NCBI GenBank assembly: GCA_029248525.1
Contig: JAQWJE010000013.1
Span: 1-64,000, forward strand
Reading direction: 5' to 3'
Length of the DNA stretch: 64,000 nucleotides
Origin: Candidatus Binatia bacterium
Lineage (GTDB): Bacteria; Desulfobacterota; Binatia; UBA12015
Of the stretch, positions 51,917 to 62,004 are shown piece after piece; positions within the stretch are counted from its first letter, which is position 1, and each line of letters starts with the position of its first letter. Position numbers and translations under genes: made by a program. The notes beneath the pieces are model-generated. The model made no database searches. It saw only the letters and a program-made list of their open reading frames with translations, and had not been told where the DNA came from.

Positions 51917-52412
51917 GGATTTTCTTTCGCGCAATCGCCGGGATGTAGAAATCGAGAGCCGAGAACGCCAGAGGTGCGATCAGCAAGGCGAGTGCGGCCT
52001 CGATCACCAATGTCCGCAGAACGCCGCCCACAGCAGACCCCATATTCCCCGTCATCGTGAAGTAGGCGGCAAGCGTGGTGACCTCCAGAATGCAACCGAG
52101 AATCATGATTGCGAATCTGGTGAAGGGGTTCTGCATCCATAGGCGTCCCGACACAAAATATACCATGGCGAAGACCAGCGTCATGGTAAAGCAGTGCAGG
52201 CCCGGAACCGAGCCGGAAACGGTATCGAGCAGGTAGCCCAGCAGGAAGGCGCCGAGGGCCCCCCAAGGTGTGGGCAGACGCAGTCCGATGTAGACAGACA
52301 GGATCAGGATCAGGTTCGGCGGCGCGGGCAGAATTCCGAGTCTTCCGAGCAGGGTCGTTTGGGTGACCACGGCAAGAATGCCACAAAAAGCGAGAATCAG
52401 TGCGGCGCGCAT
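51903..52412 (-). CDS. mreD: Rod-shape-determining membrane protein MreD
   Basis: This 169-residue inner-membrane protein has five or six helices and is a member of the elongasome. The N-terminal helix (LILAFCGILAVVTQTTLLG), the PNLILILSVYIGLRLP segment and GYLLDTVSGSVPG are family features. It connects MreC to the cytoplasmic and wall enzymes. The gene starts three bases after mreC and its end overlaps mrdA, so all three are cotranscribed. Confidence 0.88.
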   Translation of the reverse strand: MRAALILAFCGILAVVTQTTLLGRLGILPAPPNLILILSVYIGLRLPTPWGALGAFLLGYLLDTVSGSVPGLHCFTMTLVFAMVYFVSGRLWMQNPFTRFAIMILGCILEVTTLAAYFTMTGNMGSAVGGVLRTLVIEAALALLIAPLAFSALDFYIPAIARKKIHAAE

Positions 52413-52415
52413 CCG

Positions 52416-53261
52416 TCAATCCGCCTCGATGACGGGAACTTCGTCGCGTTTGGGTGCGTCGAGCACCAGAACTTCTGCCAGTTTCCCGAAATCGACTGAA
52501 GGCAGAATCTCCGCTGTCTGGAAGAGGCCGCCCGGCGCCGAGCGTACCTCGATGATCCGGCCAAGGGCGATCCCGCGCGGGAAAATCTGATCGAATCCGG
52601 AGGTCACGACGGTATCCCCAACCCGCAACTCTTCGTCCGGCTTGATATATTTGAGTCGAAGGCGTCCCTCCGAGCCCCCCTCGAGGATACCACGCGCACG
52701 TGAGCGCTGAACCACGGCGTCGACTCCGCTGGCCGGATCCTCCAGAAGCAGCACGCGTGAGGCGTTCGGGCTGGCGGCAACGATTCGCCCCACGACGCCT
52801 TCGTGGGCCAGAACCGCCATCCCTGCGGTGATTCCCTGCGAGGTGCCACGGTCGAGTGTCGCGGTATGGAAAAGTGGGCTGGCACCGATACCGGTGACTC
52901 GGGCCGCGATCGGCATACCACCGAGGGCTTCCCGCAGATCGAGCAAGGCCGTGAGGCGCTGATTTTCGCGTCGGATCTGTTTGTCGGCATCGGCCGCACG
53001 CTCCAATGTGCGTACCCGATTTCGGAGCCACTCCCGCTCTTCGCGGACGCCGACCAGATCCACATAGGAACTCCAGGCCTCTCCGAGTCGTCGTGTCACG
53101 GCGCCGGAAAGGCTCGCAACTGGCGTGACCGCTTCGAGAAAAATCACGCCCAGCGGGTCCACGCGGCGCTGGCCTCGCGTATTGACCATCAACAGGGTCA
53201 ACGAGATCAGAAGCAGGCCTGCGGTTGTGACCAGCACTGCGTGCTGCCGGAGCCAGCTCAC
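52416..53261 (-). CDS. mreC: Rod-shape-determining protein MreC
   Basis: This 281-residue protein has one N-terminal helix (VLVTTAGLLLISLTLLMV), a periplasmic coiled coil (REEREWLRNRVRTLERAADA and after) and two beta-barrel-like domains (from about residue 110). GTSQGITAGMAVLAHEGVVGRI and VVTSGFDQIFPRGIALGRI match the MreC core. It activates PBP2 and organises the elongasome. The start is a GTG at 53261, six bases after the mreB stop. The C-terminus has a short acidic tail. Confidence 0.92.
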   Translation of the reverse strand: MSWLRQHAVLVTTAGLLLISLTLLMVNTRGQRRVDPLGVIFLEAVTPVASLSGAVTRRLGEAWSSYVDLVGVREEREWLRNRVRTLERAADADKQIRRENQRLTALLDLREALGGMPIAARVTGIGASPLFHTATLDRGTSQGITAGMAVLAHEGVVGRIVAASPNASRVLLLEDPASGVDAVVQRSRARGILEGGSEGRLRLKYIKPDEELRVGDTVVTSGFDQIFPRGIALGRIIEVRSAPGGLFQTAEILPSVDFGKLAEVLVLDAPKRDEVPVIEAD

Positions 53262-53267
53262 AACTGG

Positions 53268-54302
<1,035 letters not shown>

Positions 54303-54397
54303 TTAGGCCCTGTACCCCTCATCCATGGAGGTCGCGAAGCGCGACTTGGTTTTGGGTATCAGATGGCCCCCGGGCCAACAAGGGAATCCCGGGGTGG

Positions 54398-54426
54398 TTG
54401 CTACCTTCGCTCTGCATTCGTATCCT
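54398..54426 (+). promoter_or_regulatory. Candidate promoter giving a leaderless ppiD-like mRNA
   Basis: TTGCTA (54398-54403) and TATCCT (54421-54426) are separated by 17 bases, and each matches consensus at four of six. The expected start is at or next to the ATG at 54433. No Shine-Dalgarno precedes that ATG. Confidence 0.35.
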
Positions 54427-54432
54427 CCCTGC

Positions 54433-56361
54433 ATGCTCCATATCGTTCGACAACACGCGCAATCTCTCGGGATCAAGATTATACTGGGCATCATCGTCGC
54501 CGTTTTCGTCTTCTGGGGGGTCGAAGGCGTCGTCAGCGGCGTCAACTCGCAGGCGACAGTGGCTGTGATCGATGGGGCTCCCATCGAGATCAATACCGTG
54601 GCTCGTGCCGAGTTCAATCTTCGCCAGGCTTACGAGCGGAACTTCGGGGATCAGCTGACGCCCGAGATCATGACCCAGCTGGACTTACCCGCCCGCGCGC
54701 TCGAGGGACTGGTCGAGCGACGACTACTTGCTCTGGAAGCGGATAATCTGGGACTTGAAATCAGCGATCGGGAGGTCAGCGATCGCGTGCGCGCAAGTAC
54801 GGCCTTCTTTTCGAATGGACGTTTCGACAAGGAAACCTACGTTCGCTCACTTCGCTTTTCCCAGCTCACGCCCGCTGAATACGAATCTTCGGTTCGGGAG
54901 GACCTCGCGATCGCCCGACTTCAGGGGTTGATTGCCGATGAGGTCGAAGTCTCCGAGAGCGAGGCTCGAGCCGAGGTGACAGCGCAGGAAGAAAAACGAA
55001 CTCTTCAGTACGCCAGTTTCCGCCAGGCAGACTTTCAGGAAGCCGTCGTGGTTGAGGATGGCGCGCTCTCCGCTTGGTACACGGAAAATGAAGACAGCTT
55101 CGAGGAGCCCGAGAAAGTTGTTGTGGCGATGCTGGTCTATCGCGGCGGTGATTTCGAAGAGGGCATCGTCCTCGAGGAAGACGATATCGTTGCCGAGTAT
55201 GAAGCCGGCCGGGAAACGACCTTCCAACAGGAAAATGAAATCAGTGCGCGCCACATTCTGAAACGGATCAATCCTGAAGCAACGGAAGAAGAGAAGCAGG
55301 CGGTTCGTGCTTCGATAGAGGCGTTGGCGGCTTCCCTGGCCTCGGGCGCAGATTTCGCAGAACTCGCGACCGCGGAATCGGAAGACCCGGGCTCGGCCGC
55401 TCGGGGCGGCTCGCTGGGCTTCTTCGGCAAGGGGCGGATGGTGCCCGAATTTGAAGCGGCGGCCTTTGCGACAGAGCCCGGTACCGTGAGCGAAATTGTG
55501 GAGACACCCTTTGGTTTGCACCTGATTCAGGTGGACGAGGTGCGCGAAGAGCGTGCCCTGACCCTCGAAGAGGTTCGTGCGGATATCGAGTCGAACCTCC
55601 GTCAGACGAAAGCTGGCGAGAGGGCCGCAGAAGCGGCGAAAAGTGACCGAGAGGCCGTCAGTGGGGGGCAGGCATTGACGGAAACTGCGACGGCCCGTGG
55701 AATGGAAGTCGAGACACCGGCTCCCTTTGCAAGGTCCGGAGGCGTAGCGGGTGTCGGCCGATCCTTTCCGCTGATGAACGCAATTTTCTCCATCGAGCCC
55801 GGTGAAGTAACGGAAGTTTTCGAAGTTTCGGGGGATCATGTGCTTGCGGTCCTGCAGGAGAAGATCCCGGAGCGAATTCCCGATTTTGAGGAAGTTCGGG
55901 CTGCCGCGGAGCGGGCCTATCGCGATGCTGAAGCGAGTGCTCTGGCGCTGGCCGCTGCCAACGAATTCATGGCCAAGGTTCAGGCCGGCGAAGATTTCGC
56001 CGCTGTGGCGAATGCCGGCGGCCAGAGGCTGAATGACTCACTTCCTTTCTCGCGGCAGGAACAATTCATCCAGCCTCTCGGCGGCAACCGCAAGATGAGG
56101 GACGCGGCGTTTGCTCTTGGCGCGAACGAATCTCTGCTGGAGGAGCCCTTCGTGATTGCGGGTGACGTTTATATCGCGTCGGTCAGCAATCGTGAAGTCC
56201 CAGAGGGCAGTGATCTGGAAGAGAAGGTCTCCGATATCCGAGCGCAGATGACGCAAAGTCGCCGCGAAGAAGTCTTCCAGCGATACGTCGAGGAACTTCG
56301 CGCGGCAGCAGTTGTGGAAGTCTATTCGGAACGTCTCGACGCGCTCCGCGCACCCAGTTGA
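54433..56361 (+). CDS. PpiD-like membrane-anchored peptidyl-prolyl isomerase/chaperone
   Basis: This protein of about 642 residues has an N-terminal membrane helix (IKIILGIIVAVFVFWGVEG), then a SurA/PpiD-type N-terminal helical domain. A parvulin (PPIC) domain starts near EISARHILKRI (about residue 270) and continues through DPGSAARGGSLGFFGKGRMVPEFE to FGLHLIQVDE. A second, degenerate parvulin-like or helical section follows to the C-terminus. Such proteins sit at the outer face of the inner membrane near the Sec channel and help newly exported proteins fold. It is coupled to the esterase gene, whose start lies at its stop codon. The longer open frame to 54325 lacks support. Confidence 0.88.
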   Translation: MLHIVRQHAQSLGIKIILGIIVAVFVFWGVEGVVSGVNSQATVAVIDGAPIEINTVARAEFNLRQAYERNFGDQLTPEIMTQLDLPARALEGLVERRLLALEADNLGLEISDREVSDRVRASTAFFSNGRFDKETYVRSLRFSQLTPAEYESSVREDLAIARLQGLIADEVEVSESEARAEVTAQEEKRTLQYASFRQADFQEAVVVEDGALSAWYTENEDSFEEPEKVVVAMLVYRGGDFEEGIVLEEDDIVAEYEAGRETTFQQENEISARHILKRINPEATEEEKQAVRASIEALAASLASGADFAELATAESEDPGSAARGGSLGFFGKGRMVPEFEAAAFATEPGTVSEIVETPFGLHLIQVDEVREERALTLEEVRADIESNLRQTKAGERAAEAAKSDREAVSGGQALTETATARGMEVETPAPFARSGGVAGVGRSFPLMNAIFSIEPGEVTEVFEVSGDHVLAVLQEKIPERIPDFEEVRAAAERAYRDAEASALALAAANEFMAKVQAGEDFAAVANAGGQRLNDSLPFSRQEQFIQPLGGNRKMRDAAFALGANESLLEEPFVIAGDVYIASVSNREVPEGSDLEEKVSDIRAQMTQSRREEVFQRYVEELRAAAVVEVYSERLDALRAPS

Positions 56362-56363
56362 GG

Positions 56364-57146
56364 ATGATCGAAGGTTTTCATCTGGGGGCCGCCGGAACCG
56401 CGGGGCAGGTTTGTCTGATGCATGGCTTCACCGGCTCGCCCTGGGATCTGATTCCCGTGGGGGAGAGCCTGGCGGCCGGCGGTTTCGAGGTCGATTGTCC
56501 GCGCCTTCCGGGTCATGGTTTTCCGGATCAAGCCGAGGATAACTGCTGGGAGGCCTGGCTGGCACGGGGTCAGTCGTGTCTCGATGCCGCGGTCGATCGT
56601 GCGGATGGGCGCCCGGTGATTGTCGCAGGGTTGTCGATGGGCGCCTTGCTTACGCTGCAGTTGGCCTACGCGAATGCCGGGCGGATTGACGCGATCGCCA
56701 CGTTTGCTCCAGCGGTCGAGGTATCGACTTTCAATCGCTTTGGTATCTGGGTCCTGGGGAATCTTTCGCGGGTTGGCCTGGGGGCGCTGGAGATGCCGAA
56801 GGGAGCATCCGATGCTCAGGATCAGGCGTCCCAGGAGGAAAACCCTGGTTCAAACCCCTTTCCCTTCTCGGCGTATCGCTCTTTTGGCGAATTGCGAGTG
56901 CGGACTCGAGCGATTGCAGGTGAGGTTCGTACGCCGACCTTGATTTTGCATGGTGCGCTGGATGCGACTTGTCCCGTGGCGGGGTCCGCGTGGCTGGAGC
57001 AAGCTCTGGGTGCCACGGATGTGGAGCGCCATATTCTGCCTCGCAGTGGTCATGTCATTACTCGGGATCTGGAGGTGGCTGAGGTCGGCTCCCATTTACT
57101 GGATTTTCTCCGGACCCGTTTGAAGACGAACGCAGTCGAAGTCTGA
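56364..57146 (+). CDS. Alpha/beta-hydrolase, carboxylesterase/lipase type
   Basis: This serine hydrolase of about 260 residues is similar in plan to thermophilic carboxylesterase Est30. The oxyanion region is LMHGFTGSPWDL. The nucleophile Ser is in VAGLSMGALLTL, the acid in LHGALDATCPV and the catalytic His in SGHVITRD. A lid-like insertion (about residues 130-180) covers the active site. It hydrolyses short- to medium-chain acyl esters or monoglycerides. A TTG at 56358 is an alternative start and overlaps the stop of the ppiD-like gene. The next gene, radA, is convergent. Confidence 0.85.
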   Translation: MIEGFHLGAAGTAGQVCLMHGFTGSPWDLIPVGESLAAGGFEVDCPRLPGHGFPDQAEDNCWEAWLARGQSCLDAAVDRADGRPVIVAGLSMGALLTLQLAYANAGRIDAIATFAPAVEVSTFNRFGIWVLGNLSRVGLGALEMPKGASDAQDQASQEENPGSNPFPFSAYRSFGELRVRTRAIAGEVRTPTLILHGALDATCPVAGSAWLEQALGATDVERHILPRSGHVITRDLEVAEVGSHLLDFLRTRLKTNAVEV

Positions 57147-57161
57147 ACCAGGCGAGAGGTC

Positions 57162-58538
57162 TCAGCTGACGGCGCGCAGGAGTTCGGCGACCGAAGCAAT
57201 CGGTGTGAGGGCAAGGCCGGGCGGGGGTTTGATTTGCTGGGCGACGGCTTGCGGTACGAGGGCTTGCTCAAAACCCAGTTTGGCGGCCTCGCGCAGGCGA
57301 GTTTCGGCGTGACGCACGGCACGGACTTCTCCGGCCAGACCAACTTCCCCGAAGACGACGGTATTTGCGGGAACTGCCTGATCCCGAGCGCTCGACATGA
57401 TGGCCGCGAGGATGGCGAGGTCGGCGGCCGGTTCCTGAACCTTGAGCCCCCCGGCGACGCTGGCAAAGAGGTCATGTTCATAAAGCTTCAGGCCGGCTCG
57501 TTTGTCCGCGATTGCGGTCAGGACGGCGGTTCGGTTGCCATCGAGTCCCAGCGTTGTGCGGCGCGGCATGGCGAGGGAGGAATGGGCGGCCAGGGCCTGA
57601 ATTTCGACAAGGAGCGGCCGGGTGCCCTCGATCGCGGGAAGCACTACGGAACCAGCGGCACCGCGGGGCCTCTCGGCGAGCAGGAGAGCAGACGGATTGT
57701 TCACATCGACAAGGCCGCGCTCTCCCATTTCGAAGACCCCGACTTCATTTGTGGGACCAAAGCGATTCTTTACGGCGCGGAGCAGACGAAGCCCGCCATC
57801 AGCATCGCCCTCGAAATAAAGAACCGTATCCACCACGTGCTCGAGAACACGCGGTCCGGCGATGGTCCCTTCCTTGGTGACATGCCCCACCAAAATTGTC
57901 GGGATGCTAGAGGCCTTCGCCCGGGTCACCAGAGTCGCGGCGCATTCTCTCACCTGTCCGACGCTGCCCGGCGCGGAGGTCAGTTCTCGTGAATGCACGG
58001 TCTGGATGGAGTCGATCAGCAGAATTTCAGGGGCGACACGATCGGCATGCAGCAGGATTTCTTCGACACAGGTCTCGGGCAAGAGGATGATATTCTCGTC
58101 AGCGCCAAGCCGGTCGCCGCGCAGTTTGACCTGCTCGGGAGATTCTTCTCCGGTGACATAGAGAGTTTTTTTACCGGCCTTGGCGAAACCGGAGAGAATC
58201 TGGAGTCCGATGGTGGACTTCCCGATACCGGGGTCGCCGCCTAAAAGGATCACCGAACCCGGAACGAGACCACCGCCGAGCACGCGGTCGAGCTCTTCGA
58301 GTTCGGTGCTGGTGCGCGCATGGCTTTCCGGAGTGACCTCGGAGAGCTTGATGGGCGCCGCGTTACGCGCAGCCCCGATAGCCAGAGAGGTTCGACTGCT
58401 TCCCGCGGCCTTGGTCGGAGGTAGAATGGTCTCCTCGACCACGCTTTCCCATGCCCCGCAATCCTTGCATCGGCCCACCCATTTGGGGTGCTGGCAGCCG
58501 CATTGCTGACATACAAAGCTGGATCGTGTTTTCGCCAC
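57162..58538 (-). CDS. radA: DNA repair ATPase/helicase RadA
   Basis: This protein of about 458 residues acts in recombination and branch migration. The zinc finger is CQQCG...CKDCG. Walker A is GGDPGIGKST, and the RadA-specific KNRFG motif and GEVGLAGEVRAV are both present. The C-terminal Lon-like domain is complete. The frame is open to an ATG at 58556, but a GTG at 58538 gives the family N-terminus MAKTRSSFVCQ and has GGAAG seven bases upstream, so it is preferred. It is divergent from the GH15 gene. Confidence 0.95.
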   Translation of the reverse strand: MAKTRSSFVCQQCGCQHPKWVGRCKDCGAWESVVEETILPPTKAAGSSRTSLAIGAARNAAPIKLSEVTPESHARTSTELEELDRVLGGGLVPGSVILLGGDPGIGKSTIGLQILSGFAKAGKKTLYVTGEESPEQVKLRGDRLGADENIILLPETCVEEILLHADRVAPEILLIDSIQTVHSRELTSAPGSVGQVRECAATLVTRAKASSIPTILVGHVTKEGTIAGPRVLEHVVDTVLYFEGDADGGLRLLRAVKNRFGPTNEVGVFEMGERGLVDVNNPSALLLAERPRGAAGSVVLPAIEGTRPLLVEIQALAAHSSLAMPRRTTLGLDGNRTAVLTAIADKRAGLKLYEHDLFASVAGGLKVQEPAADLAILAAIMSSARDQAVPANTVVFGEVGLAGEVRAVRHAETRLREAAKLGFEQALVPQAVAQQIKPPPGLALTPIASVAELLRAVS

Positions 58539-58642
58539 TAGGGGTCTTCCAACCATATCTGCGCGAGAAGTACAGCTGATCCGGGTGCGGAAGGCGCTAT
58601 TTGCCGTGACCTGACTCGAGACCTGCGCTACTTTGTTGGCAC

Positions 58643-60553
58643 ATGGATCTCTACAGCACCGCCAAACACATCGCCGATCCCTATCTGATTGATGAATCCC
58701 TCGATCTGAATCATCTTCCGATCGGGGCGCACGGCGTTATCGGGGACGGATACTCAGCGGCTCTGGTGCGGGTGGACGGGGCGATTGACTGGCTTTGCTG
58801 GCCTCGTTTTGACAGCCCCAGCCTGTTCTCGGCTCTGCTGGACCCGGAGCGTGGCGGGTATACAGCGATTACCCCCATAAAGCGGCCGTTCGAGAGCCTG
58901 CAGCGGTATGACCCCGACACGAATGTGCTGGAGACCCTGTTCAAGGTCCCCGGCCGCGGCGTGGCTCGATTGACGGATTTCATGCCATGGACAGATGATC
59001 CGCGCGCGTCGATCCATGAAGTGCATCGTCGGATCGAATGCCTGGAGGGGGAAGTCGAATTTTCGATCGTTTTTGATCCGCGCTTTGACTATGCGCGTGT
59101 GGCCCCCCTGATCGAGATTGCCGAGCACGGGGTGGTGGCCGAGAGCCCCAGTGGCGAGCGCGTGATCGCGGTGGTCGGGCAGGGTCCGCATTGGCAGCAT
59201 CGCCCAAACGGTGGGGTAGAGGCGAAGGTCAAACTGCGAGCGGGTCAGCGAATCTGGATGATCATCTCCTGGGACGCGGCTGATCCCGAGCCGCCCGCGG
59301 CTTACCGCCCCTTCGATCTGCTGAGAACCACGCGTCTGCGGTGGCGACAATGGTCCTCCCAGTTGCAATACGATGGCCCGTTTCGTCATAACGTCGTGCG
59401 ATCTGCCCTGACCATGAAACTGCTGACCTATGCGCCAACCGGTGGCATGGTCGCCGCGCCGACGACCTCGCTTCCCGAGTGGATTGGAGGTCGTCGAAAT
59501 TGGGACTACCGCTACGCCTGGATTCGCGATGCGGCACTGGCGGTTCGCTCGAATAATCTGGTGGGTTGTCGGACCGAGGCACGGGACTTCTTTCACTTCA
59601 TTCGAGATACGATTTCGACCGATAATGGCCTCGAAGTGATGTATGCGATCGATGGGAAGCGGGTGCCCGAGGAGGAGGAAATTCACCATTTGCGCGGGTA
59701 TCGCCAGTCGGGCCCGGTGCGGATCGGCAACGGGGCCCGCGAGCAACTACAGATCGATTCGGCGGGCGCGCTCGTGGATGCCGCTCATCTCTACGAACAT
59801 TTTGGCGGGACGCTCACCGTGCGAGCCTGGCGAAAGTTGCGCCGAATCGTGGAGGAGATGCGCCAGATTTGGCGAGAGCCAGATCACGGAATCTGGGAGC
59901 CGCGGGATGGCAAGCGGCAGAATACTCACTCCAAGTTGATGAGCTGGCTGGCTCTGGATCGAGGGGCGGGTATCGCGCGTGCTTTTGGCGATATGCCGCT
60001 GCATAATGCATGGCTGGAAGAAGCGCGGCTGGTGCATGCCGATATCTGTGCCAATGCGCTCGACAGCACGGGTAAGCATTTTGTCGCGGTCTATGGCGAA
60101 GACCGTGCGGACGCGACCCTGCTCCTTCTGGCGGGGCATGGATTTCTCCCTGAAGACCATCCCTTGATTCGCTCCACAGTCGATTTTGTTCGCCGAGAGT
60201 TGGCCACCGGTCCTTACCTGCACCGCTACCGGGCGGACGATGGCGTCGGGGGGGAAGAAGGTGCCTTTGTCCTCTGCGGATTCTGGTTGGCCGAGACTCT
60301 GGCGCTGCAGGGGCAACTCGATGATGCGCTGGAGGTTTTCACAGCGCATATCGATGCATCCAATCATCTTGGTTTGTTGGCCGAGGAGATCAACCCGTCG
60401 AGTGGCGAGCTTCTGGGGAACTTTCCCCAGGCCTTCAGCCACCTCGGTCTGATCAACGCAGCGATGCGATTGGATCAGGCCCTGCGTTTTCGTGATGAGG
60501 GCCTGCACTCGGTGCCCCATTTGATCGGTGGGACGCCCCGGCGCATCGGTTAG
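58643..60553 (+). CDS. Glycoside hydrolase family 15 protein (glucoamylase/trehalase-like)
   Basis: This 636-residue enzyme hydrolyses alpha-glucosidic bonds from non-reducing ends or splits trehalose. An N-terminal beta-sandwich ('trehalase-like') domain covers about residues 1-240 (IGDGYSAALVRVDGAIDWLC). The catalytic (alpha/alpha)6 barrel follows: WDYRYAWIRDAAL, the general acid in GIWEPRDGK and the general base in GLLAEEINPSSGELLGNFPQ. No signal peptide is seen, so it is cytoplasmic, as for bacterial trehalases of this family and glucoamylases acting on stored glycogen. It is divergent from radA and convergent with the P450 gene. Confidence 0.92.
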   Translation: MDLYSTAKHIADPYLIDESLDLNHLPIGAHGVIGDGYSAALVRVDGAIDWLCWPRFDSPSLFSALLDPERGGYTAITPIKRPFESLQRYDPDTNVLETLFKVPGRGVARLTDFMPWTDDPRASIHEVHRRIECLEGEVEFSIVFDPRFDYARVAPLIEIAEHGVVAESPSGERVIAVVGQGPHWQHRPNGGVEAKVKLRAGQRIWMIISWDAADPEPPAAYRPFDLLRTTRLRWRQWSSQLQYDGPFRHNVVRSALTMKLLTYAPTGGMVAAPTTSLPEWIGGRRNWDYRYAWIRDAALAVRSNNLVGCRTEARDFFHFIRDTISTDNGLEVMYAIDGKRVPEEEEIHHLRGYRQSGPVRIGNGAREQLQIDSAGALVDAAHLYEHFGGTLTVRAWRKLRRIVEEMRQIWREPDHGIWEPRDGKRQNTHSKLMSWLALDRGAGIARAFGDMPLHNAWLEEARLVHADICANALDSTGKHFVAVYGEDRADATLLLLAGHGFLPEDHPLIRSTVDFVRRELATGPYLHRYRADDGVGGEEGAFVLCGFWLAETLALQGQLDDALEVFTAHIDASNHLGLLAEEINPSSGELLGNFPQAFSHLGLINAAMRLDQALRFRDEGLHSVPHLIGGTPRRIG

Positions 60554-60618
60554 GTCCCTGGTCTCGTTTCGCTCGTGGCGTTACGCTTGTGGCGCGGCGG
60601 CCGGGCTTGCGGAGTTCT

Positions 60619-61866
60619 TTATGCGGCGCGGAGTCGGTACCGAATCGGCAGGCGTTTGATGCCCCCGACGAGATTGGAGTGCAGTCGGGAGGGTTCGCCG
60701 GCCAACTCGATTTCTTCGATCCGCGGAAGGAGATGCTTGAAGATCATCTCGAGCTCGAGCCGCGCGATATGGGCGCCTGCGCAGAAATGTTCTCCCACGC
60801 CAAAAGCGAGATGGTTGTTGGGAAACCGATCGATGCGGAACTTGTAGGGGTCCGCGAACAGATCTTCCTGGCGGTTCGCCGAGGGGAAAAAGATCGCGAT
60901 ATGGTCGCCCTGTTTGAATTTGGTCCCCTGAAGTTCGGTGTCGCAGGACGCGGTTCGTGCGAAATGAATGATCGGACTGGTCCAGCGCAGGATCTCCTCG
61001 AGCATCGGCTTCATCAGGTTATCCGGATCGCTTTGGAAGAGATGGAGCTGGTCCGGATTGTCGATCAGAGCCATGAGTCCGCGGCTGGTGCCATTGCGGG
61101 TGGTTTCATTGCCGGCGACCATGATGATCTGACACCAGGCGAGAATCTGAATCAGCTCGAGAGGCTTGCCGTCGACTTCGGCATTGCAGAAGAGGCTGAT
61201 CAGATCGTCCTTGGGATCCTTCTTTCGTTTTTCGACGAGTCCGGTGAAGTAGGTGAACATTTCGACGAGCGCGCGGGTGGCCACCACGCTGGCGTCCTCT
61301 TCCCCCGAGTACTCCGGATCGTTGCTGCCGAGTTGCTGGTTGGTCCAATCGAAGATCAATTCCCAATCCGATTCGGGAACCCCCAACATCCAGGCGATGA
61401 CGGCGATGGGGACCGGGGCCGAAACCCTGTCGACAAAATCAACTTCCGTATCACCACCCTGTTCGAGAAGGTCATCGACGATTTTGCCGCAGATCCGTTC
61501 GATATCGGGGTGGAGTTTCCGGACATTCCGTGGCGTGAACTTTTTGGCAATCAGCATTCGATGCTGAGCGTGCATGGGAGGATCCATTTCGATCAGGGTC
61601 GGCGGTCGATCGAAATCGAGATCGGTGGACTCCTCCATATTCCCGATGATCAGTCGGGGTCCGTTTTGCCAGATTTCCGGGGTTTTCCCGACCTGAGCGA
61701 TCGCCTCATGGCGTGTGACGGCGTGGAAAGGAATGTCCCAGTCGAGAAACGGGTGAACTGGGGATTGGGCTCGAAGGATGTCCCATTCCCGCCAGGGGTA
61801 CCCCAAGTTGCCGTAGGCATCGTCGCTGATGATCCGCTCGGCGGTGATTTCGCTTAACTCGCTCAT
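60619..61866 (-). CDS. Cytochrome P450
   Basis: This 415-residue soluble haem monooxygenase has the I-helix MVAGNETTRNG (oxygen-activating Thr), the K-helix EEILRW, and the haem-binding loop LAFGVGEHFCAGAHIARLELE with the ligand Cys. The N-terminal part is typical of bacterial class I P450s such as CYP125/CYP142-like or CYP107-like enzymes that act on hydrophobic substrates such as sterols, terpenes or fatty acids. No ferredoxin or reductase gene is adjacent. GGGAG nine bases before the ATG sets the start. The promoter region carries a palindrome that may be an operator. Confidence 0.93.
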   Translation of the reverse strand: MSELSEITAERIISDDAYGNLGYPWREWDILRAQSPVHPFLDWDIPFHAVTRHEAIAQVGKTPEIWQNGPRLIIGNMEESTDLDFDRPPTLIEMDPPMHAQHRMLIAKKFTPRNVRKLHPDIERICGKIVDDLLEQGGDTEVDFVDRVSAPVPIAVIAWMLGVPESDWELIFDWTNQQLGSNDPEYSGEEDASVVATRALVEMFTYFTGLVEKRKKDPKDDLISLFCNAEVDGKPLELIQILAWCQIIMVAGNETTRNGTSRGLMALIDNPDQLHLFQSDPDNLMKPMLEEILRWTSPIIHFARTASCDTELQGTKFKQGDHIAIFFPSANRQEDLFADPYKFRIDRFPNNHLAFGVGEHFCAGAHIARLELEMIFKHLLPRIEEIELAGEPSRLHSNLVGGIKRLPIRYRLRAA

Positions 61867-61915
61867 TTGGCAGGCTCCCTTGCCGCGACCGGTTGGATGG
61901 TTGCGGATCCAGAAG

Positions 61916-61942
61916 GATATAAACGAACGATCGTTTGGGCAA
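61916..61942 (-). promoter_or_regulatory. Candidate promoter with an overlapping palindromic operator for the P450 gene
   Basis: On the minus strand, TTGCCC (61942-61937) and TATATC (61921-61916) are 15 bases apart. Between them lies a palindrome, AAACGA-ACGA-TCGTTT (61921-61936), containing a perfect AACGATCGTT. A regulator bound there would block the promoter, as TetR-family repressors do. Confidence 0.45.
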
Positions 61943-62004
61943 GCCCGAAACGGCTGGATCAGGGCAGTTTTTCGACCGATTGGCGGCGAAATTGACCTGA
62001 CGCG

